From positions 1 through 64,000 of the forward strand of contig JAJNQB010000002.1 of assembly GCA_021155045.1 (NCBI GenBank): DNA of 64,000 bases, read 5' to 3'. Each line of letters begins with the position of its first letter. The first letter of the stretch is position 1. The notes beneath the pieces are model-generated. The model was not told the DNA's origin. It saw only the letters and a program-made list of their open reading frames with translations, and did no database searches. This document shows positions 27,261-34,471 of this stretch, in pieces. The position numbers and the translations under genes were made by a program. The DNA is from Arcticibacter sp. GTDB taxonomy: Bacteria > Bacteroidota > Bacteroidia > 2-12-FULL-35-15.

Positions 27261-28082
27261 TTACTCAGTTTCTTTATCAAAAGTATTTTCGGTGATGTTT
27301 CTACCATCTTTATAAAAATAAACACCACCCCAAGCATATTCTTCTTTCTTATATTCATAAGGTGTTTCATTAATAGTAACAATAATAATTGTTATTTTTA
27401 ATCTATCCTTTTGAATCACTTTTTCTTCCTTATTTTTTACAATTGGTTTTTGAGGTATTTCTGGTTCTTTAACCACAGGTTTTGGTTTTACAGGTTCCGG
27501 CTTGTATTCTGGTTGCTTTACTTCTACCGGAATTGGTTTGCTTACTGGCGGAGGAGGCGGTTCTACTTTTGGTTTAGGCTTTGGATTGGCTTCAGCCTTT
27601 TTTTGCATTTCTTTTGCTTGAGCAATATATTGCGTATCAAAATCAAAATCGGTTTGTGTATAACTGTATCCAATTTTACCTACAGGTTGAGTATAGGTAA
27701 TTTCTTGATCTTCCGGTTGTTTGTTTAACTCAATACGAGCATCAAACTTATTAAATTCTTGACTTTCTCTTCCGTTTGGAATATGCGTATCTACAATTAC
27801 ACTTTTGGTGATGAAGCCCGGTTTTGTAACTGTAATTAAATACTCGGCACCCAATTCAAAGTCAACCATGTATTTCGACTTACCATTCGGATTGATTGTT
27901 CTATATGTTGCACCACCTTTAGTGATAGTAATCCAAACATTGTCTAATCCACCTCCATTAATATCTATAATTAATTTAACAGTAAAAACAGGAGTTTGAG
28001 CTTGACTATAAAACGCAAGAAACACAAAAAGTATCGAAACGATAAATTTTTTTAAAATAGACTTATGTTCGGTTTTAGCCAT
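27261..28082 (-). CDS. Proline-rich secreted protein with N-terminal PEGA/CnaB-like domain
   Basis: 273 residues from the ATG ending at 28082. An upstream TTG in frame overlaps the -7 promoter, which decides this start. A signal peptide ends at S-Q-A-Q. Residues about 30-125 form a beta domain with V-W-I-T-I-T-K-G-G-A-T-Y and a G-A-E-Y-L-I-T-V-T-K-P-G-F strand pair, as in PEGA or carboxypeptidase-regulatory folds. Residues about 160-220 are a P/K/E-rich stretch (K-P-K-P-K-V-E-P-P-P-P-P), likely extended and able to span the periplasm. The C-terminal 50 residues form another small domain. Function not known; divergent from the inositol monophosphatase gene. Confidence 0.78.
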   Translation of the reverse strand: MAKTEHKSILKKFIVSILFVFLAFYSQAQTPVFTVKLIIDINGGGLDNVWITITKGGATYRTINPNGKSKYMVDFELGAEYLITVTKPGFITKSVIVDTHIPNGRESQEFNKFDARIELNKQPEDQEITYTQPVGKIGYSYTQTDFDFDTQYIAQAKEMQKKAEANPKPKPKVEPPPPPVSKPIPVEVKQPEYKPEPVKPKPVVKEPEIPQKPIVKNKEEKVIQKDRLKITIIIVTINETPYEYKKEEYAWGGVYFYKDGRNITENTFDKETE

Positions 28083-28090
28083 TTGCGTTT

Positions 28091-28098
28091 CAAAATTA
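28091..28098 (-). promoter_or_regulatory. Predicted -7 promoter element TAATTTTG
   Basis: Reads TAATTTTG on the minus strand, 8 bases before the ATG at 28082, so the mRNA would have almost no leader. Confidence 0.5.
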
Positions 28099-28146
28099 TA
28101 CAAAAAAATACTTGTAATCCTACAAATATCATTTCCGTTTTAAACG

Positions 28147-28154
28147 TAACTTTG
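28147..28154 (+). promoter_or_regulatory. Predicted -7 promoter element TAACTTTG
   Basis: Exact TAnnTTTG match 17 bases before ATG 28172. A GTG in the same frame overlaps its last base and is therefore unlikely to be the start. Divergent from the promoter at 28091. Confidence 0.55.
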
Positions 28155-28171
28155 TGAATAAACGATACATT

Positions 28172-28969
28172 ATGTCATTAAACTTACAAACTCTTTGCCA
28201 AGAAGTATGTACACTTAGTAAACAGGTGGGTGGTTTTATCAAAACGGAACGCAAAAAATTTCATTTGAAAAGCGTGGAAGTAAAAGGTAAAAACGATTTT
28301 GTGTCGTATGTAGATAAAACTTCGGAACAAAAAATTGTTCAACAACTTGAAATACTTTTACCTGAAGCAGGTTTTATAGCGGAAGAAGCCACATCAAACA
28401 AAAAAGGTGAAGTATATAATTGGATTATCGATCCTTTAGATGGAACAACCAACTTTATTCATGGAGTTCCATGTTTTGCAATCAGTATCGCTTTGATGAG
28501 GAATGATGAAATTGTTTTAGGTGTGGTGTATGAAATAAATTTTGAAGAATGCTTTTATGCTTATGAAGGAAGTAAAGCATATTTGAATGGTAAAGAAATT
28601 TCTGTTTCAAAAGCTGATAGATTAAAAGATTCATTGCTTGTTACTGGTTTTCCTTATTACGATTATGATAGACTAAATGAATACATGGAGCTTTTTAAAT
28701 ATTTTATGCAACACACTCATGGTCTTCGTAGATTAGGCTCTGCAGCAACAGACTTAGCTTATGTAGCATGTGGTAGGTTCGAAGGGTTTTATGAATATAG
28801 TTTACAGCCTTGGGATGTAGCTGCTGGTGCTTTTATTGTAAAACAAGCAGGAGGAAAAATTACCGATTTTAAAGGAGAAGAAAATTATATTTTTGGAAAA
28901 GAAATAGTTGCAGGAAACACAAATATGTTTCCTGAATTTTTAGATGCTGTAAAATTATTTTTTAAGTAA
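28172..28969 (+). CDS. Inositol monophosphatase family protein
   Basis: 265 residues from ATG 28172. Full set of family motifs: E-E-A near 70 (metal ligand), D-P-L-D-G-T-T-N-F at about 87-95, and W-D-V-A-A-G-A at about 214-220, giving the Mg-binding site of inositol-1-phosphate or related phosphatases (SuhB-type). Members also hydrolyse 3'-phosphoadenosine 5'-phosphate (CysQ) or fructose 1,6-bisphosphate; the motif set best fits the SuhB branch. First gene of a three-gene unit: its stop abuts the next ATG. Confidence 0.93.
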   Translation: MSLNLQTLCQEVCTLSKQVGGFIKTERKKFHLKSVEVKGKNDFVSYVDKTSEQKIVQQLEILLPEAGFIAEEATSNKKGEVYNWIIDPLDGTTNFIHGVPCFAISIALMRNDEIVLGVVYEINFEECFYAYEGSKAYLNGKEISVSKADRLKDSLLVTGFPYYDYDRLNEYMELFKYFMQHTHGLRRLGSAATDLAYVACGRFEGFYEYSLQPWDVAAGAFIVKQAGGKITDFKGEENYIFGKEIVAGNTNMFPEFLDAVKLFFK

Positions 28970-29089
28970 ATGGAAGAAAATCAAAAACCAAAAACAACTT
29001 GGGAATACATAAAAATTTATTTCCCCGATGTATGGCAATATCTGGTGATTATTTTAGTTATGATTATTGCTGCAATTTTTATTTTATAA
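28970..29089 (+). CDS. Small single-pass membrane protein (39 aa)
   Basis: 39 residues: a polar, Trp-containing start (M-E-E-N-Q-K-P-K-T-T-W-E-Y) and a single C-terminal membrane helix (L-V-I-I-L-V-M-I-I-A-A-I-F-I-L). It starts on the base after the phosphatase stop and ends one base before the next ATG, the tight packing of an operon member. Too short to assign; may be a small membrane regulator or tether. Confidence 0.6.
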   Translation: MEENQKPKTTWEYIKIYFPDVWQYLVIILVMIIAAIFIL

Positions 29090-29090
29090 A

Positions 29091-29846
29091 ATGAAAAAAA
29101 CACTTTTCATATTTTTTGTTTTAAACACATTTATTACAAGTGCCGAAACAAAAATAATTCATGTTTTTGTTGCCCTTTGCGATAATGATAGCCAAGGGAT
29201 TGTGCCTGTTCCTAAGAAAATTGGCAATGGAAACGATCCTGATAATAATCTTTATTGGGGCTGTGGTTATGGCGTAAGAACTTTTTTTAAAAATGCTGCA
29301 GAATGGAAAATGATTTCGAAGCGAAAAAATGTTTCTTCCATAATTCTTGAACGCTGTGTATTCAAACATATTACTCAAGATGCGTATATAGTTGCAGATG
29401 CATACAAGGGTGATAAAATAAAAAATTGCAACGAAGATTTTTTTAAATCTGCTTCGGGCAATAACACTGATACAGCAATGGTAAAAACAACAGTTTTGAA
29501 CCTAAATCAAGCACAATTGGTTTGTTATGTGGGGCATGATGGATTAATGGATTTTGTGATTGAGAACTATCCGAAACAAAAAAACAATGCAAAAAAAGAA
29601 GTAATTATACTTGCTTGTGCCAGCCGTAACTATTACAAAGATGGTTTAAAACAAGCAGGTGCTTATCCATTGCTTTGGACTACCAACTTGATGTGCCCTG
29701 AAGCATATACTCTTAAAGCAGCCATTGATGGCTGGCTTTTAAATGAAACGGCAGAAAAAATACATTTGCGTGCTGCCGAAGCTTATCACCAATATTTAAA
29801 GTGCGGAATAAATGGTGCAAAAAAATTATTTGCTACGGGATGGTAA
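29091..29846 (+). CDS. Secreted protein of unknown function with His/Cys pair
   Basis: 251 residues from ATG 29091, giving a signal peptide (M-K-K-T-L-F-I-F-F-V-L, cleavage near T-S-A-E); an upstream in-frame start would overlap the small membrane gene. The protein has a motif Y-V-G-H-D-G-L after a hydrophobic strand and, 27 residues on, V-I-I-L-A-C-A-S-R. A His-x-Gly after one strand and an Ala-Cys after the next is the pattern of clan CD cysteine peptidases (caspase, gingipain, CHAT), but spacing is short, and I found no second support. Other features: W-G-C-G-Y-G-V near 70. I cannot name a family. Confidence 0.75.
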   Translation: MKKTLFIFFVLNTFITSAETKIIHVFVALCDNDSQGIVPVPKKIGNGNDPDNNLYWGCGYGVRTFFKNAAEWKMISKRKNVSSIILERCVFKHITQDAYIVADAYKGDKIKNCNEDFFKSASGNNTDTAMVKTTVLNLNQAQLVCYVGHDGLMDFVIENYPKQKNNAKKEVIILACASRNYYKDGLKQAGAYPLLWTTNLMCPEAYTLKAAIDGWLLNETAEKIHLRAAEAYHQYLKCGINGAKKLFATGW

Positions 29847-29849
29847 TTC

Positions 29850-29947
29850 TTATTGCGCAGTTCTAAGAATAGCGTTTTTTCATAACACACTTATAGCCCT
29901 CTTAATAGAGGGGACTTGAAAGGTTAATTTTTAGAACTGCGTAATAA
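29850..29947. mobile_element. MITE-like inverted-repeat element, copy B
   Basis: 98 bases with 16-base terminal inverted repeats: TTATTGCGCAGTTCTA (29850-29865) and TAGAACTGCGTAATAA (29932-29947), one mismatch. Inside is an inner inverted repeat CCCTCTTAATAGAGGG (29898-29913). The reverse complement aligns over nearly its whole length to 27124-27230. No coding capacity; it would need a transposase acting in trans. It ends 5 bases before the guaB promoter. Confidence 0.65.
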
Positions 29948-29951
29948 ATGG

Positions 29952-29980
29952 TTGTCATTCATTAAAAAAATGTATCTTTG
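29952..29980 (+). promoter_or_regulatory. guaB promoter: TTG -18 bases- TATCTTTG
   Basis: TTG at 29952-29954, an 18-base spacer and TATCTTTG at 29973-29980: both elements of the Bacteroidota consensus with correct spacing, the best promoter in the window. Leader about 28 bases. The spacing to the adjacent MITE-like element (5 bases) raises the question whether the element carries regulatory effects. Confidence 0.75.
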
Positions 29981-30012
29981 CGAGAATTTTAACCATAGAT
30001 TTAAAATTCATT

Positions 30013-31482
30013 ATGCCATTAGATTCAACAAAATTTATAGGTGAAGGCTTAACATACGATGATGTTCTTTTAGTGCCTGCCTATTCAGAAGTACTTCCGC
30101 GTGAAGTAGATACTTCTTCTTTCTTCTCAAAAAAAATAAAATTAAATACGCCAATTGTTTCGGCTGCTATGGATACGGTTACAGAGTATCAATTAGCGAT
30201 TGCTATTGCCCAAGAAGGAGGAATAGGAGTATTACATAAAAACATGAGTATTCAAGAACAAGCCGACCATGTTCGAAAAGTAAAACGCTCGGAAAGTGGG
30301 ATGATATTAGATCCTGTTACTTTACGTGATAATGCTACTGTTGCTGATGCTTTACATCTAATGAAAGAAAATAAAATTGGAGGTATTCCTGTTGTAAATG
30401 AAAAGAAAGAATTGCTTGGTATAGTTACAAATCGTGATTTACGCTTTGAAAAAAGCATGAAACGTCCAGTAAAAGAAGTGATGACAAGTAAAGGCATGAT
30501 TACTGCGAAAGAGGGAACTGATTTAAAAAAAGCAGAACAAATTTTACAAAATCATAAAATTGAAAAACTTCCTGTGGTTGATAAAAACAATAGGTTAGTT
30601 GGTTTGATTACCTACCGTGATATTATAAAAGTTAAAGTTCGCCCCAATGCCAATAAAGATGCCTTAGGGCGTTTGCGTGTAGCGGCAGCAGTTGGCGTTA
30701 CTTCCGATATTTTAGATAGAATAAAAGCTTTAGTTTTAGCTGGAGTGGATGCAGTAGTTATTGATACTGCTCATGGTCATTCCAGAGGAGTGATTGAAAC
30801 ATTAAAAAAAGTAAAAAAAGTATATCCTCAATTACAAGTGGTGGTTGGTAATATTGCAACCGGTGAAGCTGCATTGGCTTTGGTAAAAGCAGGCGCAGAT
30901 GCAGTTAAAGTAGGAATTGGACCTGGCTCTATTTGTACTACTCGTGTTATTGCGGGTGTTGGAGTACCTCAATTAACCGCTATTTTAGAAGTATCAAAGG
31001 CGTTAAAAGGTAAAGGCGTTCCTGTGATAGCCGATGGGGGAATTAGATTCACAGGAGATATTGTAAAAGCTTTAGCAGCTGGAGCAAGTTCTGTAATGAT
31101 GGGTTCATTGTTTGCAGGTGTAGAAGAATCTCCAGGAGAAACAATTATTTTCGAAGGACGTAAATTCAAATCTTACCGTGGAATGGGTTCTATTGAAGCC
31201 ATGCAAAAAGGCTCAAAAGACCGCTATTTCCAAGATGCAGAAGATGACATTAAAAAATTGGTACCTGAAGGAATTTCTGGACGTGTACCTTTTAAAGGCA
31301 GTTTGTCTGAAGTAGTTTATCAGTTTGTTGGAGGTTTAAGAGCAGGAATGGGCTATTGCGGAGCAAAAAATATTGAAACATTACAAAAAGCAAAATTTGT
31401 TCGTATTACTAATTCTGGAATAAAAGAAAGCCATCCGCATGGTATTACCATTACCAGAGAAGCTCCGAATTATAGCAGATAG
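30013..31482 (+). CDS. guaB: Inosine-5'-monophosphate dehydrogenase GuaB
   Basis: 489 residues. The enzyme oxidises IMP to XMP with NAD, the committed step of GMP synthesis. Features: L-T-Y-D-D-V-L-L-V-P at the start, two CBS domains about 95-215 (V-N-E-K-K-E-L-L-G-I-V-T-N-R-D-L-R-F; V-G-L-I-T-Y-R-D-I), D-T-A-H-G-H near 250, catalytic Cys about 308 in G-P-G-S-I-C-T-T-R, then D-G-G-I-R near 340 and the flap Y-R-G-M-G-S-I-E-A-M. Full length. Own promoter. Confidence 0.98.
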   Translation: MPLDSTKFIGEGLTYDDVLLVPAYSEVLPREVDTSSFFSKKIKLNTPIVSAAMDTVTEYQLAIAIAQEGGIGVLHKNMSIQEQADHVRKVKRSESGMILDPVTLRDNATVADALHLMKENKIGGIPVVNEKKELLGIVTNRDLRFEKSMKRPVKEVMTSKGMITAKEGTDLKKAEQILQNHKIEKLPVVDKNNRLVGLITYRDIIKVKVRPNANKDALGRLRVAAAVGVTSDILDRIKALVLAGVDAVVIDTAHGHSRGVIETLKKVKKVYPQLQVVVGNIATGEAALALVKAGADAVKVGIGPGSICTTRVIAGVGVPQLTAILEVSKALKGKGVPVIADGGIRFTGDIVKALAAGASSVMMGSLFAGVEESPGETIIFEGRKFKSYRGMGSIEAMQKGSKDRYFQDAEDDIKKLVPEGISGRVPFKGSLSEVVYQFVGGLRAGMGYCGAKNIETLQKAKFVRITNSGIKESHPHGITITREAPNYSR

Positions 31483-31618
31483 TTTTGCTGATTATTTAAG
31501 ATTACTATTGCCATTTACACTTTCGATTGTAATCAAAGTATTCTAGTAAAACAAGTCTTTTACCAATGTGTAACATCGAGCGATCCTGCCCAAAACTTGT
31601 TGAGGGGAGATGAAGCAA

Positions 31619-32074
31619 TCAACTAATAAAATATTCCATGTGATATAAATCAAAACTATTTGCCCAATAATTTTTGATAATATCGATAGTTCTAAACCCC
31701 TGTTTTTCGTAAAATAAATATGCATACTGCGATGTTCTTACCGCAATTGTTTTTACATTTTTAAGTTGTAATAATATTTCTATTCTGTGTTTTACCAATA
31801 AACGTCCAAAGCCTTTTTCTTGATAATTGGGATGAAAAATATCCCAACTGATTTTAGCTGTTTCCGAATCATTAGAAAAATTAATACCTCCACAACCAAC
31901 AATTTTGTTTTTATATTCTAAAACAAAATACTGTTCTAATTCATTTTCTAAATAATAGATAAAATCTTCTTCTTCAGATTGCGCAAAATATTTTGGTGTA
32001 TTTAGCTTTAATAAACCTACAACAGCTTCTTTGTCTTTTGTTATGTATGCTCGTATTGTTGGTTTTTCAATCAT
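31619..32074 (-). CDS. GNAT family N-acetyltransferase
   Basis: 151 residues, one GNAT domain. The acetyl-CoA pyrophosphate loop is Y-Q-E-K-G-F-G-R-L-L-V (Q-x-x-G-x-G type) near 87-98; the strand before it (I-S-W-D-I-F-H-P) and the late F-Y-E-K-Q-G-F motif are as in the family. Substrate cannot be told. Followed downstream by the guaB 3' region in convergent orientation. Confidence 0.87.
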   Translation of the reverse strand: MIEKPTIRAYITKDKEAVVGLLKLNTPKYFAQSEEEDFIYYLENELEQYFVLEYKNKIVGCGGINFSNDSETAKISWDIFHPNYQEKGFGRLLVKHRIEILLQLKNVKTIAVRTSQYAYLFYEKQGFRTIDIIKNYWANSFDLYHMEYFIS

Positions 32075-32165
32075 TTTAACTTGGTAATAAGTGGAATTTG
32101 TGTGTGGACTTCTTCTTAATTATGTAACACAAATACTGATACTTTTTATGATTTTGCAATTGGTA

Positions 32166-32684
32166 TTACCTAGGAGGCAAGCCAAGCATCTCTCTGAAAT
32201 TTTCTTTTCCTAGTGGCAGTTTTTTCAAATTGCCAATTAATAATAGTGCTCTGTTAATTCTTAGTTGCGAATTTTTTACATTAGCTACATAATTAATGAT
32301 ATATCGTTGTTTACCTGGCGTTAATAAATCAAATCTTTTTTTCCCTTCTTTATCTTGTAAAAGTAATTCTTTTAGCTCATCACACATTTCCATTCCATAT
32401 TCACTTGTGTCGTTTTGTAATTGAACTTCAACAGCATTGCCTAACTTCAATTTTAAATCCTTCATTCGTTTGGCATTTACAGTTAAATAAGCATTTCCAT
32501 TTCCCAAAGCTACCAATCCTCCTTGGAAAGTAAGTTTGTTATTTAGTGTACACAAAACTCGCATATTTATTTTGCCTCCCATTTGTTTAATTATATGTGC
32601 AGGAATTTCCACATAGTGCATATTAATCATATGGGGTAATTTTTCGAGAGGAGTAGTGTAACTTATATTAAATTTTTTTGTCAT
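32166..32684 (-). CDS. YdeI/OmpD-associated (DUF1905-containing) family protein
   Basis: 172 residues. Residues 1-95 resemble DUF1905 (P-H-M-I-N-M-H-Y-V-E-I-P, then G-G-K-I-N-M-R-V-L-C-T-L-N, G-N-G-N-A-Y-L-T-V). Residues about 110-165 are the YdeI-like helical tail (F-D-L-L-T-P-G-K-Q-R-Y-I-I-N-Y-V). Members were linked to resistance to cationic peptides in some enterobacteria; the actual activity is not established. It lies just downstream of the SMC operon but a terminator separates them, so it is probably independent. Confidence 0.8.
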   Translation of the reverse strand: MTKKFNISYTTPLEKLPHMINMHYVEIPAHIIKQMGGKINMRVLCTLNNKLTFQGGLVALGNGNAYLTVNAKRMKDLKLKLGNAVEVQLQNDTSEYGMEMCDELKELLLQDKEGKKRFDLLTPGKQRYIINYVANVKNSQLRINRALLLIGNLKKLPLGKENFREMLGLPPR

Positions 32685-32696
32685 TTACTTTAATTG

Positions 32697-32720
32697 AAAA
32701 AAGGGGCAAAGCCCCTTTTT
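32697..32720 (-). terminator. Terminator at the end of the SMC operon
   Basis: AAGGGGC (32701-32707) pairs with GCCCCTT (32711-32717), three-base loop, with A and T runs on both sides (T run on the minus strand at 32702-32697). It marks the end of the minus-strand SMC operon 25 bases after its last stop. Confidence 0.8.
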
Positions 32721-32741
32721 TTAGTTGTTTTATTAAAAAAA

Positions 32742-33269
32742 TTATGCTTCTTTTTCGGCATTCTCATATTTCACAATATCACTTGCAAAATCCATAAAAA
32801 ATTTATGTGCAGAGGTAAATACAAAGCGGTTATCGCCCGTTTTTTCAATGATATTTCTTCTGTTTAGCGTATTGATAAAGTTTTTCCTTGAATCAGCATC
32901 TTTTAGTTGTTTGTTTGATAATATCAAATCAATATAAGATGAATTAGAAAAATAATTTTCGATTTCTTCCAACTCAAATTCACTAAACTGGATTCTTTCT
33001 AGAAAATTTTTGCCATCTCTATCTAGCTCATAGCTTAATAAAGAAATAAAAATGCAAATATCACGCGAAAGCATTTCTTGAGATTCTTCAGAAACCAAGT
33101 ATGCGTAGTCTTGCGTTAATCGTAGTTCGTAGTTAAACGAAGCTTTAAAAAAGTAAGAATACGATTGTTCATGGTCTTTTAGCACTTGATAAGTGCGTTC
33201 TTGTGGCAACAAAAATTTGCCCGACATTAAGTCTTCAACAATGTGTCTGTGGTGATTAGGAAATTCCAT
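32742..33269 (-). CDS. KITE-type SMC accessory subunit (MksE/JetB-like)
   Basis: 175 residues, acidic, no leader. The start matches the MksE/JetB pattern: an opening helix with L-M-S-G-K-F, an E-x-x-x-Y/S-Y-F-F-K-A-S-F-N-Y-E-L-R-L segment and a strand Y-A-Y-L-V-S-E; later comes a two-winged-helix layout (F-L-E-R-I-Q-F-S-E-F-E-L, R-R-N-I-I-E, D-N-R-F-V-F-T-S-A-H). KITE subunits bind the kleisin in condensin-like complexes. Its start lies within the end of the kleisin gene (14-base overlap). The match is by pattern and context, not by search, so MksE versus JetB (DUF4194) cannot be decided. Confidence 0.65.
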   Translation of the reverse strand: MEFPNHHRHIVEDLMSGKFLLPQERTYQVLKDHEQSYSYFFKASFNYELRLTQDYAYLVSEESQEMLSRDICIFISLLSYELDRDGKNFLERIQFSEFELEEIENYFSNSSYIDLILSNKQLKDADSRKNFINTLNRRNIIEKTGDNRFVFTSAHKFFMDFASDIVKYENAEKEA

Positions 33270-34452
33270 GTTGTTTATTGATTATTAGTTTAGGAACTGT
33301 TAATGTTAAATCGTTGATTTTTATTTTATCAAATTGTGCTTTTTCATGATATTCTCTTTCGATGTCGTCATCAAATGCAAGTGTAGTAAGTGCGAAGAAT
33401 TTTTCTATTTCTACCTTTTTGTAATCTTCTTTTAATGTTTTATTACACCAACTAAAAAAATTCTCTACTGGTAAATTGTCTTTCAGTTTTTTAGTATAAT
33501 GTTCTTTGTCAAAAATCCATTTTTCCGATTCAACCTCTTCTTCTTCAAAATATACATCAACTTCGTTTTTGAATTGTTCAAAAATTTCAGAAGCATTAAA
33601 GAAAGTATCATTTGAATAGATAGAAACTTCTTTGCGTTTTAATAGCTTAGGAACTTTTCGTTTGTATGGATTTTTTAAGAATGTAATCCAGCCTGTTAAA
33701 ATTATTGATTCTGTTCTAATGCGTTCAATCAATGGTAATAATTCATTGGTCAATATTTTTGATTGGCGCAGTAAATTGTCATTTACTTGAATTAACTGAA
33801 AATAAAGCTTTTCAAACTGAATACGAGAGCTTTCATCATCAAAATTTAAACGATATTTGTTCGAAAATTCTGAAATTTCATATAATTTATTTGCAACAGA
33901 AGTTGAATGATTGATATCCAAAATTTTATTTAATGGGATAATATATTCGTCAATCCAACGAGAAGCACGAACAATTTTTTCTCGGTAATCAATTTTTTTA
34001 ACATTTGCTTTTAATTCACGTGTTTCTTGCAATAAACTTTGTGTGTTGCGCTCCACCATTTCGTAAAACGAACGCACTTCAATGGCTAAATCATTTAAGC
34101 GTTGGCTTAATGTTACTTTGTCGCCATTTATGTTTTCTCTTATTTTGCGGAATAACTCTGCTATTGAAGTGTGATATTTTTCAATAGTTTCAGGTAACAT
34201 TGGCTTAAATTCGCTTAAAATAAATTCAATTAAATTGTAATAAACGGTTCTGATTTCAAAATTGTCGTTTACTGGATTTAATATTTTGTAATCAAGCAAT
34301 TGAGAACGAATGTCGCTATCATGCTTTTTTATTATTTCAGCAAGAGTTTCATGTTTTATAACGCCTTCACTAGATTGTGTTTCATACAATTCAGCAACAG
34401 CATCATAATGTTCCAGCAAAAAGCGAAGTATTGTTTTTGGTTCTGCTTTCAT
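33256..34452 (-). CDS. Kleisin-like SMC subunit (MksF/JetA-like)
   Basis: 398 residues, no leader. An N-terminal winged-helix-like region (about 1-90) is followed by long charged helices (about 90-260: V-R-S-F-Y-E-M-V-E-R-N-T-Q-S-L-L-Q-E-T), an acidic E-E-E-E-V-E-S-E stretch near 305, and a C-terminal compact domain (K-D-N-L-P-V-E-N-F-F-S-W, F-F-A-L-T-T-L-A-F). This is how MksF and JetA kleisins are built. It sits between the SMC gene (19 bases) and the KITE gene (14-base overlap), which gives most of the support. Sequence similarity to any named family is not shown here. Confidence 0.6.
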   Translation of the reverse strand: MKAEPKTILRFLLEHYDAVAELYETQSSEGVIKHETLAEIIKKHDSDIRSQLLDYKILNPVNDNFEIRTVYYNLIEFILSEFKPMLPETIEKYHTSIAELFRKIRENINGDKVTLSQRLNDLAIEVRSFYEMVERNTQSLLQETRELKANVKKIDYREKIVRASRWIDEYIIPLNKILDINHSTSVANKLYEISEFSNKYRLNFDDESSRIQFEKLYFQLIQVNDNLLRQSKILTNELLPLIERIRTESIILTGWITFLKNPYKRKVPKLLKRKEVSIYSNDTFFNASEIFEQFKNEVDVYFEEEEVESEKWIFDKEHYTKKLKDNLPVENFFSWCNKTLKEDYKKVEIEKFFALTTLAFDDDIEREYHEKAQFDKIKINDLTLTVPKLIINKQHGIS

Positions 34453-34471
34453 TTTTACAATTTGTTTTGAA

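Noticed and set aside
27411..27728. 105-residue Phe/Tyr/Trp/Arg-rich open frame on the plus strand
   Set aside because: It is the antisense of the Pro/Lys-rich segment of the minus-strand gene at 27261-28082; composition follows from that strand.
32082..32165. Intergenic stretch ending ATTGGTATTA as a third full copy of repeat family 2
   Set aside because: Only one end is recognisable; the internal 11-mer and opposite end are missing.
32166..32684. YdeI/DUF1905-like gene as a fourth member of the SMC operon
   Set aside because: A clear hairpin with T run at 32697-32720 separates it from the last SMC-operon gene, and it has no resemblance to a Toprim nuclease.
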